Assembly: GCF_018603905.1 (NCBI RefSeq)
Contig: NZ_JAHFZZ010000008.1
Span: forward strand, 1 to 64,000
Source of the DNA: Nonomuraea sp. NEAU-A123
GTDB taxonomy: Bacteria > Actinomycetota > Actinomycetes > Streptosporangiales > Streptosporangiaceae
DNA: 64,000 nucleotides
Direction: 5' to 3'
Both the position numbers and the translations under genes were made by a program. This document shows positions 8,251 through 16,101 of this stretch, piece after piece. The first letter of the stretch is position 1. The number at the start of each line of letters is the position of its first letter. The notes below the pieces were generated by a model. It worked only from the letters and a program-made list of their open reading frames with translations, was not told the DNA's origin and did not search any database.

Positions 8251-9032
8251 TGCGCGGGCTCCTTGACTTGCCGCTGGTGGTAAACCGAATGCCAGACGCG
8301 GTTGCGCAGGGCCCCGAACTCGGGACTCAGCCGCATGTCCTCGTCGCGTGGATAGGGGAGGCCGACGTCGATGACGTCGGCGATGCGACCGGGCCGCGCG
8401 GCCATGACGATCACCCGGTTGGCGAGGAACACCGCCTCGTCCACGTCATGGGTGATGAACATGACCGTCCGCCGTTCCTGACTCCACGTCTCCAGGAGCT
8501 GCTCCTGGAGCCGCACCCGGGTCAGCGCGTCCAGCGCGCCGAAAGGCTCGTCCATGAGCAGGATCGACGGGTTCACCGCGTACGCGCGGGCGATGGCGCA
8601 GCGCTGCTTCATACCGCCCGAGAGGGTCTTGGGCAGCGCGTCCGCGAACCGCTCCAGGCCCACCAGGCGGATGAAGTGCTCGGCCCGCTCCCGCCGCTCG
8701 TCCTTGGGGACCTTGGCGGTGCGCAGGCCGAACTCGACGTTCTCGCGGACGGTCAGCCACGGGAACAGCGCGTACTGCTGGAAGATCACACCGCGCTCCG
8801 GGCCGGGCCCGGAGACCGGCTTCCCGTCGACGAGCGCGGTGCCCCCGGTCGGCTCTTCCAGCCCGGCGAGGATGTTGAGCAGCGTGCTCTTCCCGCAGCC
8901 GGAGGGCCCGACGACGGTCACGAACTCGTTGTCGGCGATGTCGAGCGAGACGCCGCCGAGGGCGACGAAGTCCTCCTTCCCGACGGGGAAGACCTTCTCG
9001 ATGTCGCGTACGGAGATCTTGGGGGTGGTCAT
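8247..9032 (-). CDS. SsuB-like ABC transporter ATP-binding protein
   Basis: A 261-aa nucleotide-binding subunit. Walker A GPSGCGKST is at residues 42-50, Q-loop FQQYALFPW, signature LSGGMKQR, Walker B ILLMDEPFGALD, and the switch His in FITHDVDEA. The C-terminal GLPYPRDEDMRLSPEFGALR is characteristic of nitrate/sulfonate/taurine importers. The true start is the ATG at 9032, which overlaps the stop of the permease gene by 4 bases; upstream extension of the frame runs through the permease gene and is not real. It powers import with the permease at 9029-9823. Confidence 0.92.
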   Translation of the reverse strand: MTTPKISVRDIEKVFPVGKEDFVALGGVSLDIADNEFVTVVGPSGCGKSTLLNILAGLEEPTGGTALVDGKPVSGPGPERGVIFQQYALFPWLTVRENVEFGLRTAKVPKDERRERAEHFIRLVGLERFADALPKTLSGGMKQRCAIARAYAVNPSILLMDEPFGALDALTRVRLQEQLLETWSQERRTVMFITHDVDEAVFLANRVIVMAARPGRIADVIDVGLPYPRDEDMRLSPEFGALRNRVWHSVYHQRQVKEPAQ

Positions 9033-9823
9033 CGGCTCTCCTGCCAGGCCGTCAGCTTGTTGCCGGCCAGCATGAGCAGCCGGTCCATGATCAGGCCGAG
9101 GATGCCGATCGTGATGATGCCCACGAAGATCGTCGGCAGGTCGTAGTAGAGCTGCGCGCTCTGCATCCGGTGCCCGAGCCCGGCCTGCGCGGCCAGCAGC
9201 TCGGCGGCCACGAGCGTCCCCCAGGCCGAGCCGAGCCCGACCCGCATCCCGACGAGGATGAACGGCGTCGAGGCGGGGACCACGACCCGCGCGAAGATCG
9301 TGCCATCGTCCGCGCCGAGGACCCGCGCGGCGTTGATGAGGGTTCTGTCCACGTTCACCACGCCCTGGTACGTCGAGATGACGCAGGCCAGGAACGCCGC
9401 CAGGAAGATGACGAAGATCTTCGGGCTCTCGCCGATGCCCATCAGGACCAGCACCAACGGCAGCATCGCCAGCGGCGGGATGGTCCTGAAGAACTGGATC
9501 CACGGCTCGAACAGGCCGCGCGCGAGCGTGTACCACCCCATGAGGAAGCCGGCCAGGACCGCCGCGACCGAGCCGAGGGCGAACCCGGCCAGCACCCGCC
9601 CGAGCGAGGCGCCGATGTCGGTGACGAGCGTGCCGTCCAGGATCATCGTCCAGGCGGCCGACACCACCTCGACCGGGGTCGGGAACTGGAGCCCGGCCAG
9701 CGACAGCCCCCACCAGATCGCCAGCCCGGCCACGACCGAGACCACGTTGAGGATCAACAGGGTCCGGCTCTTGCGGGGCCGAACTCTCGTGGCTCCTGCG
9801 GCTTCCGTACTGATTATGGCCAC
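9029..9823 (-). CDS. SsuC-like ABC transporter permease
   Basis: A 264-aa inner-membrane subunit with about six hydrophobic segments, the first at residues 22-45. The EAA coupling loop reads INAARVLGADDGTIFARVVVPASTPFILVG. The segment FFRTIPPLAMLPLVLVLMGIGESPKI is diagnostic of SsuC/TauC-type permeases. The start is a GTG at 9823 with GGAGG seven bases upstream; it overlaps the end of the ROK gene by 10 bases. The longer open frame on the same strand reads antisense to nothing known and lies within the ROK gene, so I rejected it. Confidence 0.92.
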   Translation of the reverse strand: MAIISTEAAGATRVRPRKSRTLLILNVVSVVAGLAIWWGLSLAGLQFPTPVEVVSAAWTMILDGTLVTDIGASLGRVLAGFALGSVAAVLAGFLMGWYTLARGLFEPWIQFFRTIPPLAMLPLVLVLMGIGESPKIFVIFLAAFLACVISTYQGVVNVDRTLINAARVLGADDGTIFARVVVPASTPFILVGMRVGLGSAWGTLVAAELLAAQAGLGHRMQSAQLYYDLPTIFVGIITIGILGLIMDRLLMLAGNKLTAWQESR

Positions 9824-10995
9824 CTTCGGCCTCCGTCCGCGGTGATGTCCGCTTCGTATCCGGCAAGCAGCGGGGACTCGTGGAACAGGGCCGCGATGGC
9901 CCCGAGCGCTCCGCCGTCGTCCGACAGCAGGGCCGGGCGGATCACCGGCGCCGCGTCGGTCAGCCACGACAGTTCGTACGTGACCGTGGCCGCGACCTGC
10001 TGCACCAGCGCCGGCGCGATCTTGACGATGTCGCCGGCGAGCACGATCTCGCTGGGGTTGAGCGTCATCGCGGCGGCGCCGAGCACCCGGCCGATGGCCG
10101 CGCCGGCCGTACGCAGCACCTGATCGGCGACCGGGTGCGCGATCTCCACGGCCGCCGCCAGATCGTCGAGCGTCTCCGCCGGCAAGCCGAGCTCGCGGCA
10201 CCGCCCGAGAATCGCCGGAACCGACGCGACGGTCTCCACACAGCCGCGCTTGCCGCACCGGCACTGCGCGCCGCCTGGGACGACGGTCACGTGGCCGAGC
10301 TCTCCGGCGTACCCCTTGAAGCCTCGTACGAGCTGACCACCCACCACGAGCCCGCCACCGACGCCGTCGGACAGGCGCAGGTAGATGAGGTCGCGCACGG
10401 AGTCGGACTGAGCGTGCAGCGCCTCGGCCAGTCCCGCGAACCGCACGTGGTTGTCGACGATCACGGCGGCGTGGAAGCGCTCGGCGAACAGCTCCGCCAC
10501 CCCGTCGGCCCGCGACCGGTCACCCCAGCCCGGCACACCGATCCCGATCGCCTGAAGCGCGCCGTAGTGAACACCGGTGTCGGCACTCAACCTCTCGATC
10601 AGCGCCATCCCGGCCTGGACACGCTCGGGCCATTCGGCCGACTCGTCGTAGCGAGACGTACCGGACGCGATGATGTCGTGCGCCGCGTCGGCCACCAGGA
10701 CGTTCACCCGGCGGTGCCCGAAGTCGACACCCATGTACTGCCCGGAACCCGGATCCAGCGCGAGCCGCTCGGCCGGCCGGCCGCTGCCCACCCGCTCGAC
10801 GGCGTCGGTGTCGACGACCCGGATCGCGCCCCGGCCGAGCAGCTCGCTGGTGATCTCGGAGACGGTGGTACGCGACAGGCCGACCCGCGTCGCGATCTCG
10901 TTGCGGCTCTGCGCGCCATGCCGGCGCAGCAAGCGCAGCACTCGCTCCTCGTGGGACCGGCGGACGAGCGCGTGCGCTCCATTGGGCGTTGACAC
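9814..10995 (-). CDS. ROK family transcriptional regulator (NagC/XylR type)
   Basis: A 393-aa regulator with an N-terminal winged HTH (about residues 12-65: RNEIATRVGLSRTTVSEITSELLGRG) and a C-terminal ROK sugar-kinase-like domain. The ROK zinc site is complete: H235 and C245, C247, C252 in CRCGKRGC. The kinase-like phosphate-binding DFGHRR and the GVGGGLVVGG loop are retained. ROK repressors usually respond to a sugar or amino sugar, which hints that the substrate of this operon contains one. It is the first gene of the operon running to FGE and probably controls it; an inverted repeat lies just upstream. Confidence 0.92.
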   Translation of the reverse strand: MSTPNGAHALVRRSHEERVLRLLRRHGAQSRNEIATRVGLSRTTVSEITSELLGRGAIRVVDTDAVERVGSGRPAERLALDPGSGQYMGVDFGHRRVNVLVADAAHDIIASGTSRYDESAEWPERVQAGMALIERLSADTGVHYGALQAIGIGVPGWGDRSRADGVAELFAERFHAAVIVDNHVRFAGLAEALHAQSDSVRDLIYLRLSDGVGGGLVVGGQLVRGFKGYAGELGHVTVVPGGAQCRCGKRGCVETVASVPAILGRCRELGLPAETLDDLAAAVEIAHPVADQVLRTAGAAIGRVLGAAAMTLNPSEIVLAGDIVKIAPALVQQVAATVTYELSWLTDAAPVIRPALLSDDGGALGAIAALFHESPLLAGYEADITADGGRRWP

Positions 10996-11006
10996 ACTGG
11001 AAACCT

Positions 11007-11035
11007 ATGGTTTGTCCATTTTTTACGTCAACCAT
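11007..11035. promoter_or_regulatory. Candidate ROK operator/promoter region
   Basis: ATGGTT (11007-11012) and AACCAT (11030-11035) form an inverted pair separated by 17 bases of T-rich DNA, immediately upstream of the ROK gene start at 10995. The AT-rich character in an otherwise GC-rich background is typical of NagC/XylR-type sites. Binding by the neighbouring regulator is inferred. Confidence 0.45.
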
Positions 11036-11239
11036 CCGGCAGAAAGAATCCGGAAATCTGCCACAGAGCCGACGAAATATCTCTGACCAGCGGGGAGATC
11101 CGGGGTGCCACCGGCCATCCCAAGCTTTGGGCTGATCCGAGTGATGTCTTGCCAGCCAAGCGGCACGCCGCCACCGCACCGGGCCGACGCGAGGACTACA
11201 AGATCACTGTCCGCAACTTTGTCCATGAGCGAGGAACGT

Positions 11240-12457
11240 ATGAAAAGACTTGTCCCGTCTGTCCTGCGACGCGCCACGGGTTCGGCCTTGGCAGCGGCGC
11301 CGGCCACCAGGGTGGCCGCCCCCACGAAGATCGGCTTGCCCGGCTCTTCCCGGCTGGCGGCCGGTTTCGCGTTCATTCCCGTCATGACCATGCTCCTCAC
11401 CGCGCAGGCCGGCGCGTGCACCCCGGAAGAGCCGGTGGAGCTCGGCAGGGCCGCGAGCTTCGCGGTTCTGGGGGCCAGCACTGTCACCAACACCGGCGGC
11501 ACCGCCATCACCGGCGACCTCGGACTGAGCCCGGGCACGTCGGTGACCGGTTTCCCGCCCGGCACCGTGGTCGGCGGCTCCATCCACGTGGCCGACACCG
11601 CCGCCGCCCACGCCCAGGTCGACCTGACCGCCGCCTACAACGACGCCGCCTCTCGTACTCCCGCCACCACCATCGGGACAGAGCTCGGCGGGACCACCGT
11701 GACGCCAGGTGTCTACAACTCCGCCGCGGGCACCTTCGGGATCACCGGAAACCTGACCCTCGACGCGCAGGGAGACCCGGACGCGGTCTTCATCTTCCAG
11801 GCGGCCTCCACCCTCATCACGGCGTCCTCCAGCGCGGTGATCCTCACCGGCGGCGCCCGTGCCGCCAACGTCATCTGGCAGGTCGGCAGCTCGGCCACGC
11901 TGGGTACCGACTCCAGCCTGGCCGGGAACGTCCTCGCGCTGACCTCGATCACCGTGACCACCGGCGTGAGCGTGAACGGTCGCGTCCTGGCCCGCAACGG
12001 CGCCGTCACCCTGGACACCAACGCCATCAGCCGGTCCGCCGGCGCCCTGTCCATCACCGTGCCCGGCAGGGCGGACCTGGGTTCCGCGGCAGCCGGTGCC
12101 GCCAACGTGTCGGGCCGGCTCGGCGAGATCACCGTGAGCGACACCCGCGGTGACCCGAACGCCACCTGGACCGCGACCGTCGACTCCACGGCCTTCACCA
12201 CTGGCGGCGCCACCGCCCCCGAGACCATCGCGAAGAGGTTCGTCGACTACTCCCCGGGCCCGGCCACGAACACGACCGGCAGCGCGACGTTCACTCCCGG
12301 AACGGCCGGCGACCTCGGCTCCGCGCGTATCGCCTTCTCCGCCGCCGACGGCGCGGGGAACAACTCCGCCACCTGGAACCCGACGATCACCGTGGCCTTG
12401 CCGGCCGATGTCGTCGCAGGGACCTACACCGGCGCCATCACCCACTCGGCCGGTTAG
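11240..12457 (+). CDS. Secreted ice-binding-like (DUF3494) protein with WxL-like C-terminus
   Basis: A 405-aa exported protein. The N-terminal 60 residues hold a long signal sequence (GFAFIPVMTMLLTAQAGA). Residues 70-270 match the DUF3494 ice-binding beta-solenoid: LGRAASFAVLGASTVTNTGG, ITGDLGLSPGTSVTGFPPG, TVTPGVYNSAAGTFGITGNL, and NVIWQVGSSATLGTDSSLAGNVLAL. The last 120 residues resemble WxL-like wall-associated domains (VSDTRGDPNATWTATV, AFSAADGAGNNSATWNPT). Many actinobacterial members have no ice activity and may act as adhesins. The start at 11240 is chosen for its GAGGA ribosome site. No repeat of a catalytic motif is seen. The upstream 240 bases contain only the ROK operator. Confidence 0.87.
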   Translation: MKRLVPSVLRRATGSALAAAPATRVAAPTKIGLPGSSRLAAGFAFIPVMTMLLTAQAGACTPEEPVELGRAASFAVLGASTVTNTGGTAITGDLGLSPGTSVTGFPPGTVVGGSIHVADTAAAHAQVDLTAAYNDAASRTPATTIGTELGGTTVTPGVYNSAAGTFGITGNLTLDAQGDPDAVFIFQAASTLITASSSAVILTGGARAANVIWQVGSSATLGTDSSLAGNVLALTSITVTTGVSVNGRVLARNGAVTLDTNAISRSAGALSITVPGRADLGSAAAGAANVSGRLGEITVSDTRGDPNATWTATVDSTAFTTGGATAPETIAKRFVDYSPGPATNTTGSATFTPGTAGDLGSARIAFSAADGAGNNSATWNPTITVALPADVVAGTYTGAITHSAG

Positions 12458-12548
12458 TGCCTTCGTCACAGCTTGGTGGGGCGAACGGCGAGCCGTACGC
12501 CCCAGGTGGGCGTGTGTGCCGAGTAGCCACGCAGCGCTGACGTACACC
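12331..12548. repeat. Direct repeat copy A (duplicated IBP 3' end plus membrane-protein 3' end)
   Basis: This stretch contains the last 125 bases of the ice-binding-like gene and, on the other strand, the last codons of a membrane-protein gene. A diverged second copy lies at 15231-15418. Shared blocks include ACCTGGA-CCCGACGATCAC, CCTTGCCGGCCGATGTCGTC, GTGCCTTCGTCACAG and GGTGGGCGTGTGT. Here the ice-binding reading frame is intact and the membrane-protein end is dead; in copy B the reverse is true. Confidence 0.85.
12466..12548 (-). pseudogene. Remnant of the C-terminus of the 15336-15956 membrane protein
   Basis: Read on the minus strand this encodes VYVSAAWLLGTHAHLG, identical to the C-terminal region of the membrane protein at 15336-15956, then loses frame through one extra G (CTGGGGCGTACG against CTGGGCGTACG in the intact gene). 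Nothing of the preceding 170 residues remains. The rest of the gap to 12713 shows no gene. Confidence 0.8.
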
Positions 12549-12713
12549 GCTGCTGACCGCAGCCCGCTATCTCACGCCTATGCATGGCCTTCCCCTATGT
12601 ATCACTCCCAGCCCACCGGACCCGTCAAGATCGGCCCTCGTCTCAGCGGGCGCGGCGGCGGCGTTCGACTACGTGCGGACGGATCGGCCGAGGAACCCGG
12701 CGGGAGGCGGCGT

Positions 12714-15065
12714 TCAGGCGGGCCGTAAAGCGTAGGTACGCGTGACCGCGATCAGGTCGCCGTCCTCGCGGGTGGACGCCACCAGGCCCGGCGGCCTGGG
12801 AGTGAAGCCGGGCACCGCGGACAGGCCGTCGGTCTCGGCGATCGCCGTGAGGCGCACGGGGTCCGTGCCCGGCACGCGCAGGGTGATGTCGACGCCCCTG
12901 GCGGGGATGCCACGGAAGCGGATCTCGCCGGGCCAGGTGTTCGCCCGAACGCCGCTGACGGGCACGGTCACCGGGGTGAGCCCGGTGGCGGCCGCCGTGA
13001 CCTGGGTGATCGGCCGCTCGACGCGCAGTGTCACCGAGCGTGCGCCCTGCCCCGCCCGCACCCGCAACCTGACCGTGTCCCCGACCCGGGAGAGTACGGC
13101 CACGCGGGGCCCGTCGGTCTCGATCACCGGCGCTCCGCCGGTCCACAGCGTGCGCCGCGCGTAGCCTGCGGGCAGTGACCCGGTGTCCCGGCCGGAGACG
13201 TATCGCTTGGTCCAGGCCGTGGGCTCGGCATCACCGCTGACCCAGTGGGCCACCCAGGTGTCGGCGTTGAGCACGTACGCCAGGTGCGAGCGCTGCGGGT
13301 TTGTCGCGTCGAAGACGTCCGTCGCCAGCCCGACGCCGGTCTGGACCACCGCGAGCACGGCGACGACCACGACGCCAAGACCACTGCCACGGCTGCTGCC
13401 ACGGCCACCGCCACCGTCTCTGCCACCGCCACTGCTACGACTCGGCTCGGGAAGTGTCAGTTCCGCGAGGGGCAGCAGCGTCAGTCCGAACAGGGCGAGG
13501 ACCAGGGCGCTCACACCGCCGAGCGCGAGGCCCATCCCGTCGAACGCGGTGCCCGCCAGCGCGGGCAGCAGCATCGCGGCCATGGACGCGCCGAATGTGA
13601 GCGCGACGACCCGCCACACCGCTCCACGCAGCAGCAGCGCGGCCAGGCCGCCGAGCGCGCACAGCAGGGCGGGAAAGGTGAGGACGAAGGCCGCTCCGGG
13701 TGCGAACCACGCGGCCAGCACGCCCAGCCCGGCAGGCCATACCAGTGCGCCGATCGCCAGCGCGGCGGGCCCGAGGCGGCCTCGCAAGGGCAGGTACCAG
13801 GCCAGCAGCGCCAGCACGGCCAGCAGGGTGACCGCCGCCTGGTAGGCCAGCGGTCGATGCAGCAGGCCGCCCATCCCGTCGTACGCGGGCCGCAGGGCGA
13901 CCAGCACCTCCCACAGCCCTTGCGCGAGGATCACCGCCAGGACCAGGGGCGTCGCGGCGGACGCCGCCGCGACGATGATCCGGGGGATGCTCGCCAGCCG
14001 CGCCCTGCGCGCCAGCAGCGCCAGGCCCGCGACCGCGAGTACGGCGAGCACCGCCAGCGGCCAGACCAGCCAGTCGGGATACGTCACCATGACACCAAGA
14101 ATCCGGAAGTACGTGACGTCATGGTCCGCCGCCAGCGCGGGCAGGTCCGCATCCCCCAGGGTGCGGGCCAGCGCCAGCATGGTGGAGCCGTGGTGTTGCA
14201 GGCTGCCGTGGTCGAGGTTGGCGATGGAGTCGTCGGCGGTGTGATAGCGCGAGGAGCGCTCGATGTAGGCGAAGTTCATACCGGTGAACCCCGCTTTGGC
14301 CAGCGGAGTGAAGTCGGTGTTGTTCGGTAGCAGCCGGTACAGCTCACCCATCACGGAGTCGCCTCGTGGATGCGGCGCGGCGGCGGCGAACGTACTCACC
14401 AGTCCCGCGTTGTTCCTTGAGGTCTCGAACATCAGGGACGGCCCGCTGACCCCGCGCGCCTCCCAGTTGAGCAGCACTCCGCCCTTGCGTCCCAGGGGGT
14501 GTTCGCGGACGAACGCCTCCGCGCCGAGCACGCCGTCCTCCTCGCCGTCCGTCATCAGCAGCACCAGGTCGTTGCGGAGTGGGGCGGTGCCCAGCGCTCG
14601 TACGGTCTCCAGCATGGCGGCCACCGCCGCTCCGTCGTCAGAGGCGCCGGGCCCGACCGCCGCGGAGTCGTAGTGGGCGGCGATCAGGAGCGTGCCCGTC
14701 GCGTCGGTGCCTTGCCCGGTGGCCACCACGTTGTCCACCTGCCCGAAGGACGCCAGCCCCGCCGCGGAGTTCGCACCGATCGCTCGCTGGACCTTCACGT
14801 CGAGCCCTGCCGCCCGGAGCTGTCCGACCAGATAGGTCCTGGCCCGGTCGCTCGCCGGGCTGCCGAGCGGCCGGGGCTCGGCGGCGAACCGTTCGAGGTG
14901 GCGCAGGGCGCGTTCGGCACTGAACTCCCGGCCCGGCGCCGCCGCGGGGATGGGCTGCATCGTGCTGTGCCCCATCGCCGTCAGCATGATCAATCCGGCC
15001 AGAGTGAGCAGTGCCAGCAGTCCCGCCAGCGTGCGGCGCGGGACGTCGATCAACTTTCCCATCAT
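12714..15065 (-). CDS. Membrane-anchored M28 family zinc peptidase
   Basis: A 783-aa protein. Residues 12-32 form an N-terminal membrane anchor. Residues 50-320 are an M28 aminopeptidase domain with its ligands visible: H131 and D133 in AAHYDSA, D143/D144 in ASDDGAA, the catalytic/ligand Glu pair E175-E176 in TDGEEDG, and the His in RYHTADDS. It is followed by eight or so transmembrane segments (about 360-590), a Gly/Ser/Arg-rich linker, and a C-terminal extracytoplasmic beta domain. The architecture matches Fxna-like M28 membrane peptidases. The start is the ATG at 15065; the frame extends to 15146 but upstream residues are not membrane-like. It lies between the two copies of a direct repeat. 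Confidence 0.88.
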   Translation of the reverse strand: MMGKLIDVPRRTLAGLLALLTLAGLIMLTAMGHSTMQPIPAAAPGREFSAERALRHLERFAAEPRPLGSPASDRARTYLVGQLRAAGLDVKVQRAIGANSAAGLASFGQVDNVVATGQGTDATGTLLIAAHYDSAAVGPGASDDGAAVAAMLETVRALGTAPLRNDLVLLMTDGEEDGVLGAEAFVREHPLGRKGGVLLNWEARGVSGPSLMFETSRNNAGLVSTFAAAAPHPRGDSVMGELYRLLPNNTDFTPLAKAGFTGMNFAYIERSSRYHTADDSIANLDHGSLQHHGSTMLALARTLGDADLPALAADHDVTYFRILGVMVTYPDWLVWPLAVLAVLAVAGLALLARRARLASIPRIIVAAASAATPLVLAVILAQGLWEVLVALRPAYDGMGGLLHRPLAYQAAVTLLAVLALLAWYLPLRGRLGPAALAIGALVWPAGLGVLAAWFAPGAAFVLTFPALLCALGGLAALLLRGAVWRVVALTFGASMAAMLLPALAGTAFDGMGLALGGVSALVLALFGLTLLPLAELTLPEPSRSSGGGRDGGGGRGSSRGSGLGVVVVAVLAVVQTGVGLATDVFDATNPQRSHLAYVLNADTWVAHWVSGDAEPTAWTKRYVSGRDTGSLPAGYARRTLWTGGAPVIETDGPRVAVLSRVGDTVRLRVRAGQGARSVTLRVERPITQVTAAATGLTPVTVPVSGVRANTWPGEIRFRGIPARGVDITLRVPGTDPVRLTAIAETDGLSAVPGFTPRPPGLVASTREDGDLIAVTRTYALRPA

Positions 15066-15230
15066 GACGAGAAACGCTAGGTCCGGGCCCCCGAGCGTCG
15101 GAATGAAGCGCGTACCCGGATCTGGCTGTGGTTTTCCACAGCTCACCCAGAAGCATGGAGTCGCGCCGTGGATCGTGCGTCACGGACCCCTCGTAGGCCG
15201 TCTCCACGACGATGGGCGCCTCGCGGGCAG

Positions 15231-15418
15231 CTTCTCCGCTGCCGACGGCGCGGGGGACAACTCCGTCACCTGGATCCCGACGATCACGTGCCTTGCCGGC
15301 CGATGTCGTCGCCGGGAGCCGCACCGGTGCCTTCGTCACAGATTGGTGGGGCGGGCGGCGAGTCGTACGCCCAGGTGGGCGTGTGTACCGAGGAGCCAGG
15401 CAGCGCTGACGTACACCG
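15231..15418. repeat. Direct repeat copy B
   Basis: This copy matches 12331-12548 with scattered substitutions, a deletion of about 25 bases that removes the stop region of the ice-binding-like gene, and short indels such as GATCACGTGCC for GATCACCGTGGCC. The ice-binding-like part is therefore an untranslated relic, while the membrane-protein part is the functional 3' end of 15336-15956. The gap 15066-15230 has no other recognisable content. Confidence 0.85.
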
Positions 15419-15956
15419 AGACGGTGGAGCCGCCGAAGATCTCAGCCAGCATGGCCACCGGGAACCACATCCCCGTAAGCAGCGGCAGCCAGCGGAACGC
15501 GCCCCGGTAGCGGCCCTTGACCGCGATGGTGATGCCCAGGACCAGCATGCCGAGCTGGCTGAGCGGCCAGCAGATGTCCAGGATCATCAGCGGCAGCGGG
15601 AAGTCGTCGTAGCCGACGTAGCCGAAGGACAGCGCGTTGAACAGAAACGCGCCGGGCAGCAGCACGAGCAGCCCCGCCGGGATCACTCGGGTCCACCCGT
15701 CACCGGCACCGCGAGTGGACAGCACCGTCCAGACATAGGCGAAGATCCCCACGACGAACAGCATCCCGGTAATGGTGTCGAGTGTCTGGACGCCCTCCTT
15801 GATCTTGTCTCCCACGATGACCGTGCCGGCCGCCCAGGCTGTGGCCCCGACAGCCAGGAGCACCCCGGAGAGCTGGATGCGAGCCGGGTTCACGGTGCGC
15901 CGGTCTGCCACGGGCTCGTTGGGGTTGACGTTGCTGGGCACTACGTGACTGGACAT
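15336..15956 (-). CDS. Small multi-spanning membrane protein of unknown function
   Basis: A 206-aa integral membrane protein with about six hydrophobic segments (for example LSGVLLAVGATAWAAGTVIV, ITGMLFVVGIFAYVWTVL, VIPAGLLVLLPGAFLFNALS, LGMLVLGITIAVKG). I do not recognise a named family. The N-terminus (MSSHVVPSNVNPNEPVADRR) is hydrophilic. GGAGGAA precedes the ATG by about 6 bases. It diverges from the histidine kinase gene, and the shared intergenic region carries several GGGAC/GTCCC inverted repeats, so the kinase system may control it. Confidence 0.75.
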   Translation of the reverse strand: MSSHVVPSNVNPNEPVADRRTVNPARIQLSGVLLAVGATAWAAGTVIVGDKIKEGVQTLDTITGMLFVVGIFAYVWTVLSTRGAGDGWTRVIPAGLLVLLPGAFLFNALSFGYVGYDDFPLPLMILDICWPLSQLGMLVLGITIAVKGRYRGAFRWLPLLTGMWFPVAMLAEIFGGSTVSVYVSAAWLLGTHAHLGVRLAARPTNL

Positions 15957-16033
15957 CGTTGGTTCCTCCGTTGTGTGTCGGTGGACCTACGATCGCGGCC
16001 ACGTGTCCCGGGCACCCAGGGAGCAGGGCCACG

Positions 16034-16093
16034 CGGGACAGTCCCGGCTTCGCCCTCCGTGACCGGGCCATTTGTCCCGATCGGGAAGGGACA
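16034..16093. promoter_or_regulatory. GGGAC/GTCCC inverted repeats, candidate response-regulator sites
   Basis: CGGGACAGTCCCG (16034-16046) is a perfect 6-1-6 palindrome. TCCCGATCGGGA (16075-16086) is a perfect 12-base palindrome nested within an outer pair TGTCCC (16073-16078) and GGGACA (16088-16093). A further near-palindrome GTGTCCCGGGCAC lies at about 16003-16015. All are between the membrane-protein gene and the kinase gene. The same half-sites recur at 18892-18910 before the ABC genes. Confidence 0.6.
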
Positions 16094-16101
16094 CCGCCCC
16101 C

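Noticed and set aside
11041..11239. Possible riboswitch in the leader of the ice-binding-like gene
   Set aside because: I could not match its bases to a known actinobacterial riboswitch core.
13378..13445. Short GCCAC-rich repeats inside the M28 gene as a CRISPR-like array
   Set aside because: They encode the Gly/Ser/Arg linker of the peptidase and have no spacer structure.
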